A stretch of DNA of 64,000 nt from JAGOEF01 sp964511665. Its GTDB lineage: Bacteria; Bacteroidota; Bacteroidia; Bacteroidales; ML635J-15. Every line of letters begins with the position of its first letter. The first letter of the stretch is position 1. Below the pieces are notes generated by a model, which had not been told where the DNA came from, did not search any database, and saw only the letters and a program-made list of their open reading frames with translations. Location: contig CAZEHA010000010.1 of assembly GCA_964511665.1 (NCBI GenBank), forward strand, positions 1 through 64,000, given 5' to 3'. Below are positions 52,523-61,890 of the stretch, piece after piece. The position numbers and the translations under genes were made by a program.

Positions 52523-52530
52523 TATTTTTG
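52523..52530 (+). promoter_or_regulatory. Probable -7 element of the FISUMP gene
   Basis: TATTTTTG, 44 bases before the proposed start at 52575. Confidence 0.4.
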
Positions 52531-52574
52531 CAGTAATAATTATGCTTATATCAACCAATGCAATAAATACCAAC

Positions 52575-53276
52575 ATGAAGCGATTAATCATGGTAGCTGT
52601 AATAGCAGTGCTGTCGATGCAGTATGCTTTTACCCAAAAAAAGGGTATCGTAAACGATGCCGAAGGGAATACTTACACCACAATAAAACTGGGCAAGCAA
52701 GTATGGATGGCCGAAAATCTGAGATCGACGCGTTTGAATGATGGCACTCCCATAGGTCAGGTTCCCGATGAGGGAGCATGGGGACATCTGACCAGCTCGG
52801 CTTTTTGCGATTACAATAACGATGCAGCCAATCGATCGCTGCTTGGTTGCCTGTACAACTGGTACTGTGTTCGCGATGGCAATATGTGTCCTGTTGGTTG
52901 GCACGTCCCAAGTCAAAAAGATGTTGAAGTACTATTGAAAACAATGAGTAAAAAGAAGTTTTCATCTAATGGCAACAAAGCACATTTCGCAAAAGCTATG
53001 GCAGGCATCACTGGCTGGGATTATGATAAAGATATTGGAACACCGGGTAATGCGCCCGAAACAAACAATAAATCAGGCTTCAATGCATATCCATCGGGTA
53101 TACGCACCATGCAAGGTGAATTTAGCAATCTTGGTTTTGCTGCTTACTATTGGGTTAACAATAGTAGTCAAAAAAGCAAAGCTGACTTTTTTATGATTAT
53201 TAGTGCGACACCCGATGTCAGGTTGCTTGATATTCATCAGAACACCGGTCTTTCGATACGTTGTTTAAAAGATTAG
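52575..53276 (+). CDS. FISUMP-domain secreted protein
   Basis: A 233-residue protein: signal peptide MKRLIMVAVIAVLSMQYAFTQ from the ATG at 52575, then the fibrobacter-succinogenes major paralogous domain: D-x-EGNTYTTIKLGKQVWMAENL, YNWYCVRDGNMCPVGWHVPS and the final SIRCLKD. FISUMP domains are common in secreted or surface Bacteroidota proteins, and I know of no established function. Confidence 0.88.
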   Translation: MKRLIMVAVIAVLSMQYAFTQKKGIVNDAEGNTYTTIKLGKQVWMAENLRSTRLNDGTPIGQVPDEGAWGHLTSSAFCDYNNDAANRSLLGCLYNWYCVRDGNMCPVGWHVPSQKDVEVLLKTMSKKKFSSNGNKAHFAKAMAGITGWDYDKDIGTPGNAPETNNKSGFNAYPSGIRTMQGEFSNLGFAAYYWVNNSSQKSKADFFMIISATPDVRLLDIHQNTGLSIRCLKD

Positions 53277-53374
53277 TAAAAAACATTTTTAACCTTCTTC
53301 TATTCATATAAGAAAGCAAACAAATTCTCTGCTCAATTAATTATTGCAGGTAATGGGTAATACGTAAAAAATTA

Positions 53375-53382
53375 TAATTTTG
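53375..53382 (+). promoter_or_regulatory. Probable -7 element of the ClC gene
   Basis: TAATTTTG, 18 bases before the ATG at 53400; a weak -33 at best. Confidence 0.45.
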
Positions 53383-53399
53383 CCAATCTAAAAACAGTA

Positions 53400-55184
53400 A
53401 TGTTCCGAGAAAGATTTAATACAATTCTGAAGAAGTTTTTAATTTGGCGACTGAGAAATGTTTCCGACAGAAGCTTTTTGATGGCCTTGTCAATTCTCAC
53501 AGGGGTAGCTGTTGGACTGGCTGCTGTATTGCTTAAGAATACAGTTCATTTTATCAGGCTTTTAGTGATAAAATGGTTTCCTGCTGCCAGCGAAAACTAC
53601 TTGTTTATCATTGCTCCGGTAATAGGAATACTGCTTGCAGTTCTGTTTGTGCGCTATGTGGTTCGCAGGCAAGTGTCTCCCGGTGTTGCTATGGTACTAC
53701 ACAGTAAGTCGCAACGCAAAGGCCGCATCGACAGGCACAATATGTTCTCACATCTGGTGGGGAGTTCTCTTACCGTTGGATTCGGCGGGTCGGTTGGTCT
53801 CGAAGGCCCCACAGTAGCCACAGGTTCGGCATTGGGTAGCAATATCGGATATCTGTTTCATCTGAAAGAAAAACAAATTATACTTCTTTTGGGATGTGCT
53901 TGCACCGGCGCTATGGCGGCTATTTTTAAAGCTCCCATTGCGGCAATTGTTTTTGCCCTCGAAGTCATCATGCTCGACCTTACTATGTCATCGCTTATTC
54001 CGCTACTGCTAGCCTCGGTTTCGGCAGCACTTACATCGTATCTGTTTTTGGGGAACAATGTCATTTATTTCGTCGAAAAAATTGACCCATTCTTAATGAG
54101 CGATATACCATTCTATATTGCTATCGGAGTTTTATCGGCTTTTCTGTCGGTGTATTTCACAAAAGTGTACAACGCAGTATTAAGCAGTTTCGAAAAAACA
54201 CAATCATGGATTAAACGTTTTGTTGTCGGAAGCATAATATTAGGGGTATTGATATTCCTATTTCCGGGTTTGTATGGCGAGGGTTACGAAGTTATCAATG
54301 CCAGCCTTCACGGCAACTTCGATTTCTTATTCGATAATACTGTGTATTATTCTTTGTCGAACAACCTCATTGTAATTTGTGTTGTTTTTGTGTTGATTTT
54401 GTTGTTAAAGGCTTTTGCCACCGCGGTAACTTTTGGAGCCGGTGGTATTGGAGGCATATTTGCGCCCTCATTGTTCATTGGAGCCAATCTGGGATTGTTC
54501 TTTGCTCAGCTGTGCAAAATGATGGGTTTCAATGTTTCATCAACCAATCTGGCCTTAGTGGGTATGGCCGGAACCATTGCCGGAGTAATACATGCTCCTC
54601 TTACAGCTGTATTCCTGATAGCAGAACTTACGGCAGGTTATTCTTTATTCATTCCGCTTATGATAGTGTCAACTATATCGTATGTGATAGCAAAAATGTT
54701 TATGCCAAATTCATTATATACCATTCAACTGGCCAAAAGAGGCCATTTAGAGACCCATCATAAAGATAAAGCCGTGCTGTCGCGACTGAAAGTTGACAAA
54801 CTGATTGAATGTAATTTTATCACCGTTAAAGGTCATCAATCGATGCGTGAATTGATTCATGCTATCGAGAAATCGACACGAAACATATATCCGGTTATCG
54901 ACGACTATGGAAAACTGGAAGGAATCGTGTTTCTCGATCACATCAGGCATATCATGTTTAAACAAGAACTGTATGACAGCACTCTGGTAAGCGATTTGAT
55001 GTTTATGCCCGAACCGCTGGTAAATATCAACGAAACCGTTGAAACCGTTGCCGAAAAGTTTGAGTTGTCGGGAAATTTCAATCTTCCGGTGGTGGACGAT
55101 GATGGTAAATACATCGGCTTTATTTCACGAGCAAAGGTATTTACCCAGTATCGCCGGCTTACAAAAAAGTTTTCGGAAGATTAG
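53400..55184 (+). CDS. ClC-family chloride channel/antiporter with CBS domains
   Basis: A 594-residue membrane protein. The ClC core (about 25-430) has the gating-glutamate motif GSVGLEGPT, the GAGGIGGIFAPSLFIG selectivity segment and TM helices expected of the family. A CBS pair follows (about 450-590), likely a nucleotide-sensing regulatory module. Channel versus proton-coupled exchange cannot be decided from this reading. Its stop overlaps the convergent serine hydrolase gene. Confidence 0.92.
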   Translation: MFRERFNTILKKFLIWRLRNVSDRSFLMALSILTGVAVGLAAVLLKNTVHFIRLLVIKWFPAASENYLFIIAPVIGILLAVLFVRYVVRRQVSPGVAMVLHSKSQRKGRIDRHNMFSHLVGSSLTVGFGGSVGLEGPTVATGSALGSNIGYLFHLKEKQIILLLGCACTGAMAAIFKAPIAAIVFALEVIMLDLTMSSLIPLLLASVSAALTSYLFLGNNVIYFVEKIDPFLMSDIPFYIAIGVLSAFLSVYFTKVYNAVLSSFEKTQSWIKRFVVGSIILGVLIFLFPGLYGEGYEVINASLHGNFDFLFDNTVYYSLSNNLIVICVVFVLILLLKAFATAVTFGAGGIGGIFAPSLFIGANLGLFFAQLCKMMGFNVSSTNLALVGMAGTIAGVIHAPLTAVFLIAELTAGYSLFIPLMIVSTISYVIAKMFMPNSLYTIQLAKRGHLETHHKDKAVLSRLKVDKLIECNFITVKGHQSMRELIHAIEKSTRNIYPVIDDYGKLEGIVFLDHIRHIMFKQELYDSTLVSDLMFMPEPLVNINETVETVAEKFELSGNFNLPVVDDDGKYIGFISRAKVFTQYRRLTKKFSED

Positions 55185-56257
55185 GGTTCGTTCTGAGACA
55201 GGTTTTTATAAACTATTTCCGAAATCTCTGCTATAATAGTAATCAGTTCATCAAAATTCTTTCCTCTGGTCATCACACACAACAAATACGGAGAATTGGG
55301 CAGATACACAATTCCACAATCGTGAAGCTGTTTTATATCAGCATCAAAATAAGCACGTTCTCCGTATTTATGCGCAACCAGCATATCGGTAGGCAGATTA
55401 TTGGGTATTCCCTTGTTAAAAACACTTCTACTGAGCAATTTAAGTGCATATTCCGACATTTCACGATTCAGGTATGAGGCATTATAAAGTATTCTAAAAA
55501 ATGATGAATACTCCTTTACCGATATAAAGTCTTTCGATAAATCTTTGTTCGCAACATTCACCCCTAAATCGGCCATTACAGTGTTCATTTCGTCGTCGGT
55601 AATCATTTTCAACAACAACTCTTTGGCATTATTATCGGAATACACTATCATGTATTCGAGTAGTTCTTCAACCGTATAGGCTTTGTCGGCTTCCAAGCTC
55701 TCGCCATCAACAATATTACGATTATACGAGTCGTCGTAGCCCGAAAAATATAATTTCGACGACATAATAAACGGATCGGTCTGTGCCTTTTTCAACATCG
55801 CAATCATAACCGGCACTTTAAGCAAACTTGCCGGCGTGTACAAGGCGTCTTCGTTTATCCCTATCCATGGGCCATTATTTAAAGACCTGAAATACACCGA
55901 AATTTCGCTTGCAACTCCGTATTTAATTGCGTTATCAACGTATTCGCGCAGACTTGCTTTCAGTTTTACATGATTGGGCAACACCGACGGGTTATAATTA
56001 TCGCAATCGAGAAGCGGATTGGTAAATTGATAGCCCCCAACCCGCATTTCCTTGAATTCATCGTTTGATGGGGTCTTCGTTTCTGTTTGCGCATGTTTAG
56101 TTTTATTATCCCCAACATATTCCATAATCAAAGAAATTGCATAACCCACTCCCGTTCCTGCTATAAAAAGCAGCAAGTAAAAAATCCACGTTTTTGTTCT
56201 TCCTGATTGATAATTGCTTTTTGAAACAGCTGAAGGTTTCGTTTTTTGGGGACTCAT
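55181..56257 (-). CDS. Membrane-anchored beta-lactamase-fold serine hydrolase
   Basis: A 358-residue protein with one N-terminal membrane anchor (about 24-50), then a class A beta-lactamase-like fold (about 95-350): S-x-x-K in PASLLKVP and SDN in VYSDNNA. The usual KTG motif is replaced by HKYGER, and no Glu of the omega loop type is evident. I infer a serine hydrolase or a degenerate penicillin-interacting protein rather than an antibiotic-resistance enzyme. Convergent with the ClC gene (4-base overlap). Confidence 0.75.
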   Translation of the reverse strand: MSPQKTKPSAVSKSNYQSGRTKTWIFYLLLFIAGTGVGYAISLIMEYVGDNKTKHAQTETKTPSNDEFKEMRVGGYQFTNPLLDCDNYNPSVLPNHVKLKASLREYVDNAIKYGVASEISVYFRSLNNGPWIGINEDALYTPASLLKVPVMIAMLKKAQTDPFIMSSKLYFSGYDDSYNRNIVDGESLEADKAYTVEELLEYMIVYSDNNAKELLLKMITDDEMNTVMADLGVNVANKDLSKDFISVKEYSSFFRILYNASYLNREMSEYALKLLSRSVFNKGIPNNLPTDMLVAHKYGERAYFDADIKQLHDCGIVYLPNSPYLLCVMTRGKNFDELITIIAEISEIVYKNLSQNEP

Positions 56258-56352
56258 AATACGGTAAGAATGATTAAAATTATAATACTTGAATAGTTTA
56301 AGAACACTGAATTATTTTAAAAACAAGTTTATTTCAGATGCAAATTTCAACA

Positions 56353-57060
56353 TTAAAAGTTCAGATAGAATTCCTTTGTGAGGTTTTTATACTGTCTATT
56401 GAAGTTATGGCGTTTTTCGTCTTCTATTACCAGACGAGTTTTTTCAACCGGTATTTTTGAATGGGAAAATTCGAGCAAAACACGGATTTTCACCCCCCCT
56501 GCAGTAGCATAAACATCGCAGTGTCTCGCCACATGCAACTGCATTTTGAGTGCTGCCTCTACAATCTGTTTTTCTTTATCAGCGGGATATATCATCGAAA
56601 AACATCCTCTATCGGCCAACAGTCGGCTTACCGATTCGAATAAGATTTCGGGTGTAAGCAATACCGAATGTCGGGCCAATACACGTCTGGGGTTAGGCGA
56701 TTGCATGGTTTCGGAAAAATACGGAGGATTGCAAACAATTAGCGAATAGCGGGTTTCTCGTGCATACTCCGAAATATTGCCACACACCACACTGATACGA
56801 TTGGGCCAGGGACTTTGTTCAACATTGAATTTTGCTTCCTCGCATGCATGGCAATCAACATCTAATGCGGTAATATTAACCTCACTGCGTTGAGCCAGCA
56901 TTAAACTGATAATACCGCAGCCTGACCCTATATCAAGAATTTCTCCATCATTAGGAATCGATGCCCAGGCACCCAACAATACCGCATCGGTGCCAACTTT
57001 CATTGCCGACTTGCTATGAACCACACTAAATTGCTTAAAACGAAAAATCCTTTCGGGCAT
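56353..57060 (-). CDS. tRNA1(Val) adenine-37 N6-methyltransferase (TrmN6/YfiC family)
   Basis: A 235-residue class I methyltransferase: the N-terminal MKVGTDAVLLGAW, SAM loop DIGSGCGIISLMLAQ and the N6-adenine motif NPPY in VCNPPYFS. Homologues methylate A37 in tRNA-Val or related RNAs. It follows the AOR gene by 5 bases and is probably in the same transcript. Confidence 0.85.
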   Translation of the reverse strand: MPERIFRFKQFSVVHSKSAMKVGTDAVLLGAWASIPNDGEILDIGSGCGIISLMLAQRSEVNITALDVDCHACEEAKFNVEQSPWPNRISVVCGNISEYARETRYSLIVCNPPYFSETMQSPNPRRVLARHSVLLTPEILFESVSRLLADRGCFSMIYPADKEKQIVEAALKMQLHVARHCDVYATAGGVKIRVLLEFSHSKIPVEKTRLVIEDEKRHNFNRQYKNLTKEFYLNF

Positions 57061-57065
57061 AAGAA

Positions 57066-58940
57066 TTAAAACTCTCGTAACGACTGGTGAACTCCTTTAT
57101 GTATCTCGTACCAAAATTCGAGAGCAGCAGCGTGCTTGTTAGTATCGAAAGCCTTAAGCCAAAATAAAAAATCGGCTCCGTTGTTACCGTCAACTGCATG
57201 TTTGCGTTTCAAAAAACCATGAATAATGTCAACATTGCGTTCCGATTCCCAATACACCGACGAATTGCGACTGTTGATACGCGAAGCCAGCATAGCTGCA
57301 TTTTCGATATATTCATGCTGTAAGTTATAGAGTGAACCCACTATTTCGGGTATCATTTCTTCGGCCCAATTTCGATGGAAACGGCAAAAACCCATATTGT
57401 CGAGCATCAATTCCTTTTTCATGCGATCGGCATTCAAATTACCCAGTTCGCGCGGGGGCAAAAATTCGTTGCCATAATACATATAATATTTTCCCATGAT
57501 GGGCATGGGCGAGAATGCACCGGGCGTCCAGTACTGATTGGGCACCATCCATCCTTTTCGGGCAAATGCGGTGTACACAAAACTGTTTTGCAGATTGATG
57601 CCTTTACTCTTCGACATGCGGCGGGCAAATTCACGGGCTCCATCGAACATATCAAGAATGCCTTTGCGTGACACAATATTATCGATAAGTTCGATGGCAA
57701 TATCGGCATTGTGCATCGAGCTTTTTACCACATCGAAATGCTTGTAATGAAACACCGGTTTTGCCGATACGCCCAACTCGGCAGGCGAGAAGTATTCTTT
57801 ATCGAGACATTCGAACAACCACGAAAGCACACCTCCAACCGAAATGGCATCGAAACCACAGCTATCGGCATGATGGTTGAGTTTTTCGGCAGCCCGCTGG
57901 TCGAAAATACCACATAGCGGCCCCATGGTCTGGTAGGGTTCGTAGTCCTTTTTGTATATATCGTTCATCTTTTTACAAACAGCCACACAAGGTTCGCCGC
58001 AATTGAACTGCTGTTTTTTTTCGATGGTTTCTTCGTTGAACTGTTTCAGATAATGGTTCAGAATAAAGCGCTGATTGATCTCGAGGCGTTCGTCCTCGTC
58101 CCAATAAACACTGTTATAGTTAAACGAAAACAGTTTTCCGTACAAGGTCGCGTAGTTCACACCAAAGGTGCCGCCAGTATTGAAATTGGGGTCGAAACGA
58201 TACTTGGTGGTTGCTTCAATATCTTTAGCCGCCAACTTCTTTTGATATTTTTCTTCGAACCATTGATTCGCCACATGGCGATCGCGAAAATCTTCATCAA
58301 TGTATGTTCCTCCATATATCACGGCAACTATACCATGGTCTTGCAGCATTTTCGACCCAAAGCCGCCTCTGCCTGCCCAAGTGTCGATATAGGAATTCTT
58401 TCCATTTTTCACAGGTGCCGAAGCTATCGCTCCAAAATCGGTTGCCAGTGCTGCCTGCCCCACAGCCAACACTCGTGGGTCGGTAAGATAGCGATTTCCA
58501 AATTTCTCCAAGGTATAATCCATCATGGCATATACTCCACCTCTGCCCTCTTTCCATATGGTTTCAGCATCAACAGGCAATAATTCCACTTCGATTTCTT
58601 CGCCATGCACTCTGTTCAGGTACAAAATCGATGGGTTCGATGCTTTACCCATAATCGAAACCATGTTTACCCCCAAATTGTCGAACACCAAGGCTGCTCC
58701 TCCCATCGATGATATAAAAAAGCCACCCCAGTTATTCGAAAATCCGTTCACTATTAAGCGATTCGAGCCGGGAAATATTGACCCTGCCAGCAATCCGGTT
58801 CCTATATTCAGGCTATTGTAGCGACCGGCAAGATGCAGCCCCACGTCAACAGGCCCAAAATAATCGCCCACCACAAACTTAGCCGAACGATAAAACGAGG
58901 TCTTGGCATCAACCATTAAAACTCTGAAATAGGAATTCAT
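57066..58940 (-). CDS. Aldehyde:ferredoxin oxidoreductase family (tungsten enzyme)
   Basis: A 624-residue enzyme with the AOR N-terminal domain (about 1-205; NNWGGFF, GKASNPSILY) and the domains 2-3 region. The iron-sulfur ligands appear as C-x3-C-x3-C (NCGEPCVAVC, about 310-320) plus a later Cys in DNMGFCRFH; the first spacing is one residue wider than the classical AOR CxxC. The tungstopterin-binding regions look intact. Substrate unknown; AOR family enzymes oxidise aldehydes with ferredoxin under anaerobic conditions. Middle gene of a HEAT-AOR-trmN operon; no tungstate transporter or pterin genes are beside it. Confidence 0.9.
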   Translation of the reverse strand: MNSYFRVLMVDAKTSFYRSAKFVVGDYFGPVDVGLHLAGRYNSLNIGTGLLAGSIFPGSNRLIVNGFSNNWGGFFISSMGGAALVFDNLGVNMVSIMGKASNPSILYLNRVHGEEIEVELLPVDAETIWKEGRGGVYAMMDYTLEKFGNRYLTDPRVLAVGQAALATDFGAIASAPVKNGKNSYIDTWAGRGGFGSKMLQDHGIVAVIYGGTYIDEDFRDRHVANQWFEEKYQKKLAAKDIEATTKYRFDPNFNTGGTFGVNYATLYGKLFSFNYNSVYWDEDERLEINQRFILNHYLKQFNEETIEKKQQFNCGEPCVAVCKKMNDIYKKDYEPYQTMGPLCGIFDQRAAEKLNHHADSCGFDAISVGGVLSWLFECLDKEYFSPAELGVSAKPVFHYKHFDVVKSSMHNADIAIELIDNIVSRKGILDMFDGAREFARRMSKSKGINLQNSFVYTAFARKGWMVPNQYWTPGAFSPMPIMGKYYMYYGNEFLPPRELGNLNADRMKKELMLDNMGFCRFHRNWAEEMIPEIVGSLYNLQHEYIENAAMLASRINSRNSSVYWESERNVDIIHGFLKRKHAVDGNNGADFLFWLKAFDTNKHAAALEFWYEIHKGVHQSLREF

Positions 58941-58952
58941 TTAGTTCGCGTA

Positions 58953-59459
58953 TTAATTCTCACACAATCCTTTTAAAAAGGTTTTTACCAAACCTTGAAC
59001 AGGCCCTGACATATCAACGTAGCGATCTTGCACAAAGCTGCATAATTCACCGCGCATTTCATCCGAGGCCAAAGGCAGGTTCTCCTGGATAATGGTTACT
59101 GCCTCGAGGCACTCGTAATACTTGCCCTGTATCAGAATTCGGGCAAACACCATAAGTTCGTTGCTAAAATCCACATCCGAAATCCAGCAACAGGCCAGCA
59201 TTTCGCGAAACCCATTGCTGCCACGATACTTTTCAATTTGCTGCGCCCAAATGCCTGCCACACTGTTATCTTTTATATCGCCTAAAAGGTCAACAATCTC
59301 CTGACGCACAATTGCCGAATCGCTGGAAAAAAAACAATCGATAAGCGGTTCAATAGAAGAGGCATTTCCATAGCGACGTAAACTTCTGATAGAGTCTGTT
59401 ACCACAGCTTCTTCGTTCGACTGCAAATTCAAAATAAGCTGTTCCAAATTTATTCCCAT
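58953..59459 (-). CDS. HEAT-repeat-like helical protein
   Basis: A 168-residue all-helical protein with repeated helix pairs of HEAT type, e.g. DSIRSLRRYGNASSIEPLID and IVRQEIVDLLGDI. No signal peptide. HEAT scaffolds bind other proteins; the 12-base gap to AOR and the shared strand suggest a partner or chaperone for that enzyme, which is an inference from neighbourhood only. Confidence 0.7.
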   Translation of the reverse strand: MGINLEQLILNLQSNEEAVVTDSIRSLRRYGNASSIEPLIDCFFSSDSAIVRQEIVDLLGDIKDNSVAGIWAQQIEKYRGSNGFREMLACCWISDVDFSNELMVFARILIQGKYYECLEAVTIIQENLPLASDEMRGELCSFVQDRYVDMSGPVQGLVKTFLKGLCEN

Positions 59460-59482
59460 TTGCCTGAAGTTTTGTTAATAAG

Positions 59483-59490
59483 CAAAAATA
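59483..59490 (-). promoter_or_regulatory. Probable -7 element of the HEAT-AOR-trmN operon
   Basis: Minus-strand TATTTTTG, 24 bases before the HEAT-protein start. Confidence 0.45.
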
Positions 59491-59515
59491 CTCAAAATTA
59501 TTGTAATGTTTTCAT

Positions 59516-59523
59516 TAATTTTG
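59516..59523 (+). promoter_or_regulatory. Probable -7 element of the DciA-carbamoyltransferase operon
   Basis: TAATTTTG, 51 bases before the ATG at 59574. Confidence 0.4.
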
Positions 59524-59573
59524 ACATGAATTTTGCGAGCTAAAACCAAAACTTGCAACACGACTATTTGTTT

Positions 59574-59864
59574 ATGAGAAGAGCGCGTACCGAACCAATA
59601 TCCGACATTCTGAAAATGTTTGTAAAAGCCTATGGGCTAGAACAGAGTTTAGGTTGTGCTCGCATTATAAATCATTGGGAAGATGCTGTAGGGTCGTTAA
59701 TTGCATCGTACACCACCGACCTTAACATTTACAACCGCAAACTATATGTTAGCCTGAAGTCATCGGTAGTTAGAAACGAATTGATGATGATTAAAACCGA
59801 TTTGATAAAGCGATTGAATGAAATCGCCGAAATTAAGGCTATCGACGATATTATTTTTAAATAA
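59574..59864 (+). CDS. DUF721/DciA-like protein
   Basis: A 96-residue protein of the DUF721 family: ISDILKMFVKAYGLEQ, INHWEDAVGSLIASY and YVSLKSSVVRNELMM. DciA is the ancestral loader of the DnaB helicase in many bacteria; the Bacteroidota homologues are short like this one. The start at 59574 is the ATG giving MRRARTEPISD; a longer frame adds only 7 residues. It is the first gene of the carbamoyltransferase operon, 7 bases from the next start. Confidence 0.82.
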   Translation: MRRARTEPISDILKMFVKAYGLEQSLGCARIINHWEDAVGSLIASYTTDLNIYNRKLYVSLKSSVVRNELMMIKTDLIKRLNEIAEIKAIDDIIFK

Positions 59865-59871
59865 CAAGATT

Positions 59872-61731
59872 TTGAAAATACTGGGTATTTCGGCATATTA
59901 TCACGACTCGGCAGCATGCATCAGCATCGATGGGGCTATTGTGGCTGCTGCTCAGGAGGAACGATTTACCAGGCTGAAGCACGACAGCAGTTTTCCGTAC
60001 AAAGCCACAACATATTGTTTAAACTATTGTGGATTGTCGATTGACGACCTCGATGCTGTGGTATATTACGAGAAGCCTTTTCTGAAATTCGAACGACTAA
60101 TTGAAACCTACTATGCCCATGCTCCGGCAGGCTTAATGTCGTTTATAAAAGCCATCCCCTTGTGGACGCGCGAAAAGCTATTTATTAAAGATAATCTCCG
60201 TAAGGCTCTTAAAGAAGTGATGCCTTACAATCGAAAAAAACTTCGATTACTTTTTACCGACCATCATTTATCGCATGCTGCCAGTGCGTTTTTCCCTTCG
60301 GCCTTTTACGAAGCGGCCATTCTCACCCTCGACGGAGCCGGCGAATGGGCCACCGCCTCGCTGGGAATCGGCAAAAACAACAGCATCAGCATCTTAAAAG
60401 AACTGCACTTTCCAAATTCTATCGGATTACTCTACTCGGCTTTTACTGCCTACTTGGGTTTTATGGTAAATTCGGGAGAATACAAACTCATGGGACTGGC
60501 TCCCTATGGCAATCCCGAATCGCCCGATACAGCCGACTATATCGAAAAAATTAAATCGTTTTTGCTTAGTATTCATGCCGATGGCTCGGTGCAACTCCAT
60601 CAAAAATATTTTGGATACGCTACAGGATTACGGATGTATCACGAAAAAAGATGGAAACAACTTTTTGGGTTCGGACCCCGAAAGCCTAATGAAGAAATAA
60701 TGCAGCATCATTGCAATCTGGCCTATGCCATTCAATCGGTTACCGAAGACGTGATGTTACTGATGGCTGCCGAAGCAAAACGGCTTAGCTCTTGTGAAAA
60801 CCTAGTACTTGCCGGCGGTGTAGCACTGAACTGCGTTGCCAATGGTAAAATACTGAAATCGGGCTTATTTCAGGATATTTTCATACAGCCTGCGTCGGGA
60901 GATGCCGGCGGAGCCCTGGGTGCGGCATTGGCAACCGAATACATTTATTACCGCACCAAACGTACAGTTCAACAACCCGATGCCATGTCGGGGGCCTTGC
61001 TTGGGCCATCGTTTACCGATGTACAGGTTGAAAGCTGTTTAAAAAAATATGGGGCTATATACCGAAAAGCCGACAACCTGAATACATTGGCCGATGAATT
61101 GGCGCAGTGCATCAACAATGGCATGGTGGTAGGGTGGTTTCAGGGACGAATGGAATTTGGTCCTAGGGCACTAGGAAATCGTAGTTTTTTGGCAGATGCA
61201 CGCAATATCGAAATGCAGAAACAACTGAATCTGAAAATTAAATTTCGTGAAGGATTTCGGCCTTTTGCTCCCGTGGTAATTGCCGACGACAGCCATGAGT
61301 ATTTCGACATCGGGGTTGCATCGCCATATATGTTGCTGGTAGCACAATTGCGCGAAAAACACCGCATAACGCTTCCCGACAATTATTCAGAAATGGGTTA
61401 TATGCAAAAACTGTACACTTCAAGAAGCAATTTACAAGCCATCACTCATTGTGACTTTTCGGCCCGGCTGCAGACTGTGCATGATGATATCAACCCCGAA
61501 TTACATTCGCTGATGCAGGCTTTCAAAAAACTTACCGGTTGCAGCGTGATGGTAAATACCAGTTTCAATGTAAGGGGTGAGCCAATTGTGTGCTCCCCCG
61601 ATGATGCGTTCAGATGTTTTATGCGTACCGAAACCGACGTACTGGTTATGAACCGATTCATCATATTCAAGAAAGATTTGGGCAGTTTGTCGGAATCTTT
61701 CGACTTTAACGAAACTTTTAAAGCCGATTAA
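59872..61731 (+). CDS. O-carbamoyltransferase (NodU/CmcH, SxtI-like)
   Basis: A 619-residue enzyme that would move a carbamoyl group from carbamoyl phosphate via carbamoyladenylate. I start it at the TTG at 59872, giving MKILGISAYYHDSAA; an ATG at 59818 lies inside the upstream gene and would add non-conserved residues. Kae1-like N-terminal domain (about 1-360: HLSHAASAFF, LTLDGAGEWA, GGVALNCVANG) and a carbamoyltransferase C-terminal domain (about 400-600: FGPRALGNRS, VNTSFNVRGEPIV). The acceptor is unknown. DUF5989 and SxtJ follow in the same operon. Confidence 0.88.
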   Translation: MKILGISAYYHDSAACISIDGAIVAAAQEERFTRLKHDSSFPYKATTYCLNYCGLSIDDLDAVVYYEKPFLKFERLIETYYAHAPAGLMSFIKAIPLWTREKLFIKDNLRKALKEVMPYNRKKLRLLFTDHHLSHAASAFFPSAFYEAAILTLDGAGEWATASLGIGKNNSISILKELHFPNSIGLLYSAFTAYLGFMVNSGEYKLMGLAPYGNPESPDTADYIEKIKSFLLSIHADGSVQLHQKYFGYATGLRMYHEKRWKQLFGFGPRKPNEEIMQHHCNLAYAIQSVTEDVMLLMAAEAKRLSSCENLVLAGGVALNCVANGKILKSGLFQDIFIQPASGDAGGALGAALATEYIYYRTKRTVQQPDAMSGALLGPSFTDVQVESCLKKYGAIYRKADNLNTLADELAQCINNGMVVGWFQGRMEFGPRALGNRSFLADARNIEMQKQLNLKIKFREGFRPFAPVVIADDSHEYFDIGVASPYMLLVAQLREKHRITLPDNYSEMGYMQKLYTSRSNLQAITHCDFSARLQTVHDDINPELHSLMQAFKKLTGCSVMVNTSFNVRGEPIVCSPDDAFRCFMRTETDVLVMNRFIIFKKDLGSLSESFDFNETFKAD

Positions 61732-61732
61732 A

Positions 61733-61882
61733 ATGGAATTTCTTAAGGATTTAATACGTTTTCTGGGTCAGCGCAAAAAATACTGGCTTATACCCATGCT
61801 TATTGTGCTGGCTATAGTGGGCATGTTACTGGTGTTTGGCGGAGGGAGTAGTGTTGCTCCATTTGTGTACACATTATTTTAA
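61733..61882 (+). CDS. DUF5989-type small membrane protein (SxtK-like in size)
   Basis: A 49-residue protein MEFLKDLIRFLGQRKKYW followed by one membrane helix (about 19-36) and a short tail. Its ATG lies 1 base after the carbamoyltransferase stop. The size and position recall the small SxtK protein that accompanies SxtI/SxtJ in saxitoxin clusters; whether they are homologous is not tested here. Confidence 0.75.
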   Translation: MEFLKDLIRFLGQRKKYWLIPMLIVLAIVGMLLVFGGGSSVAPFVYTLF

Positions 61883-61890
61883 TCGGCAAC

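Noticed and set aside
55181..56257. Antibiotic-resistance beta-lactamase
   Set aside because: The KTG motif is missing and no omega-loop Glu is evident, so resistance is not supported.
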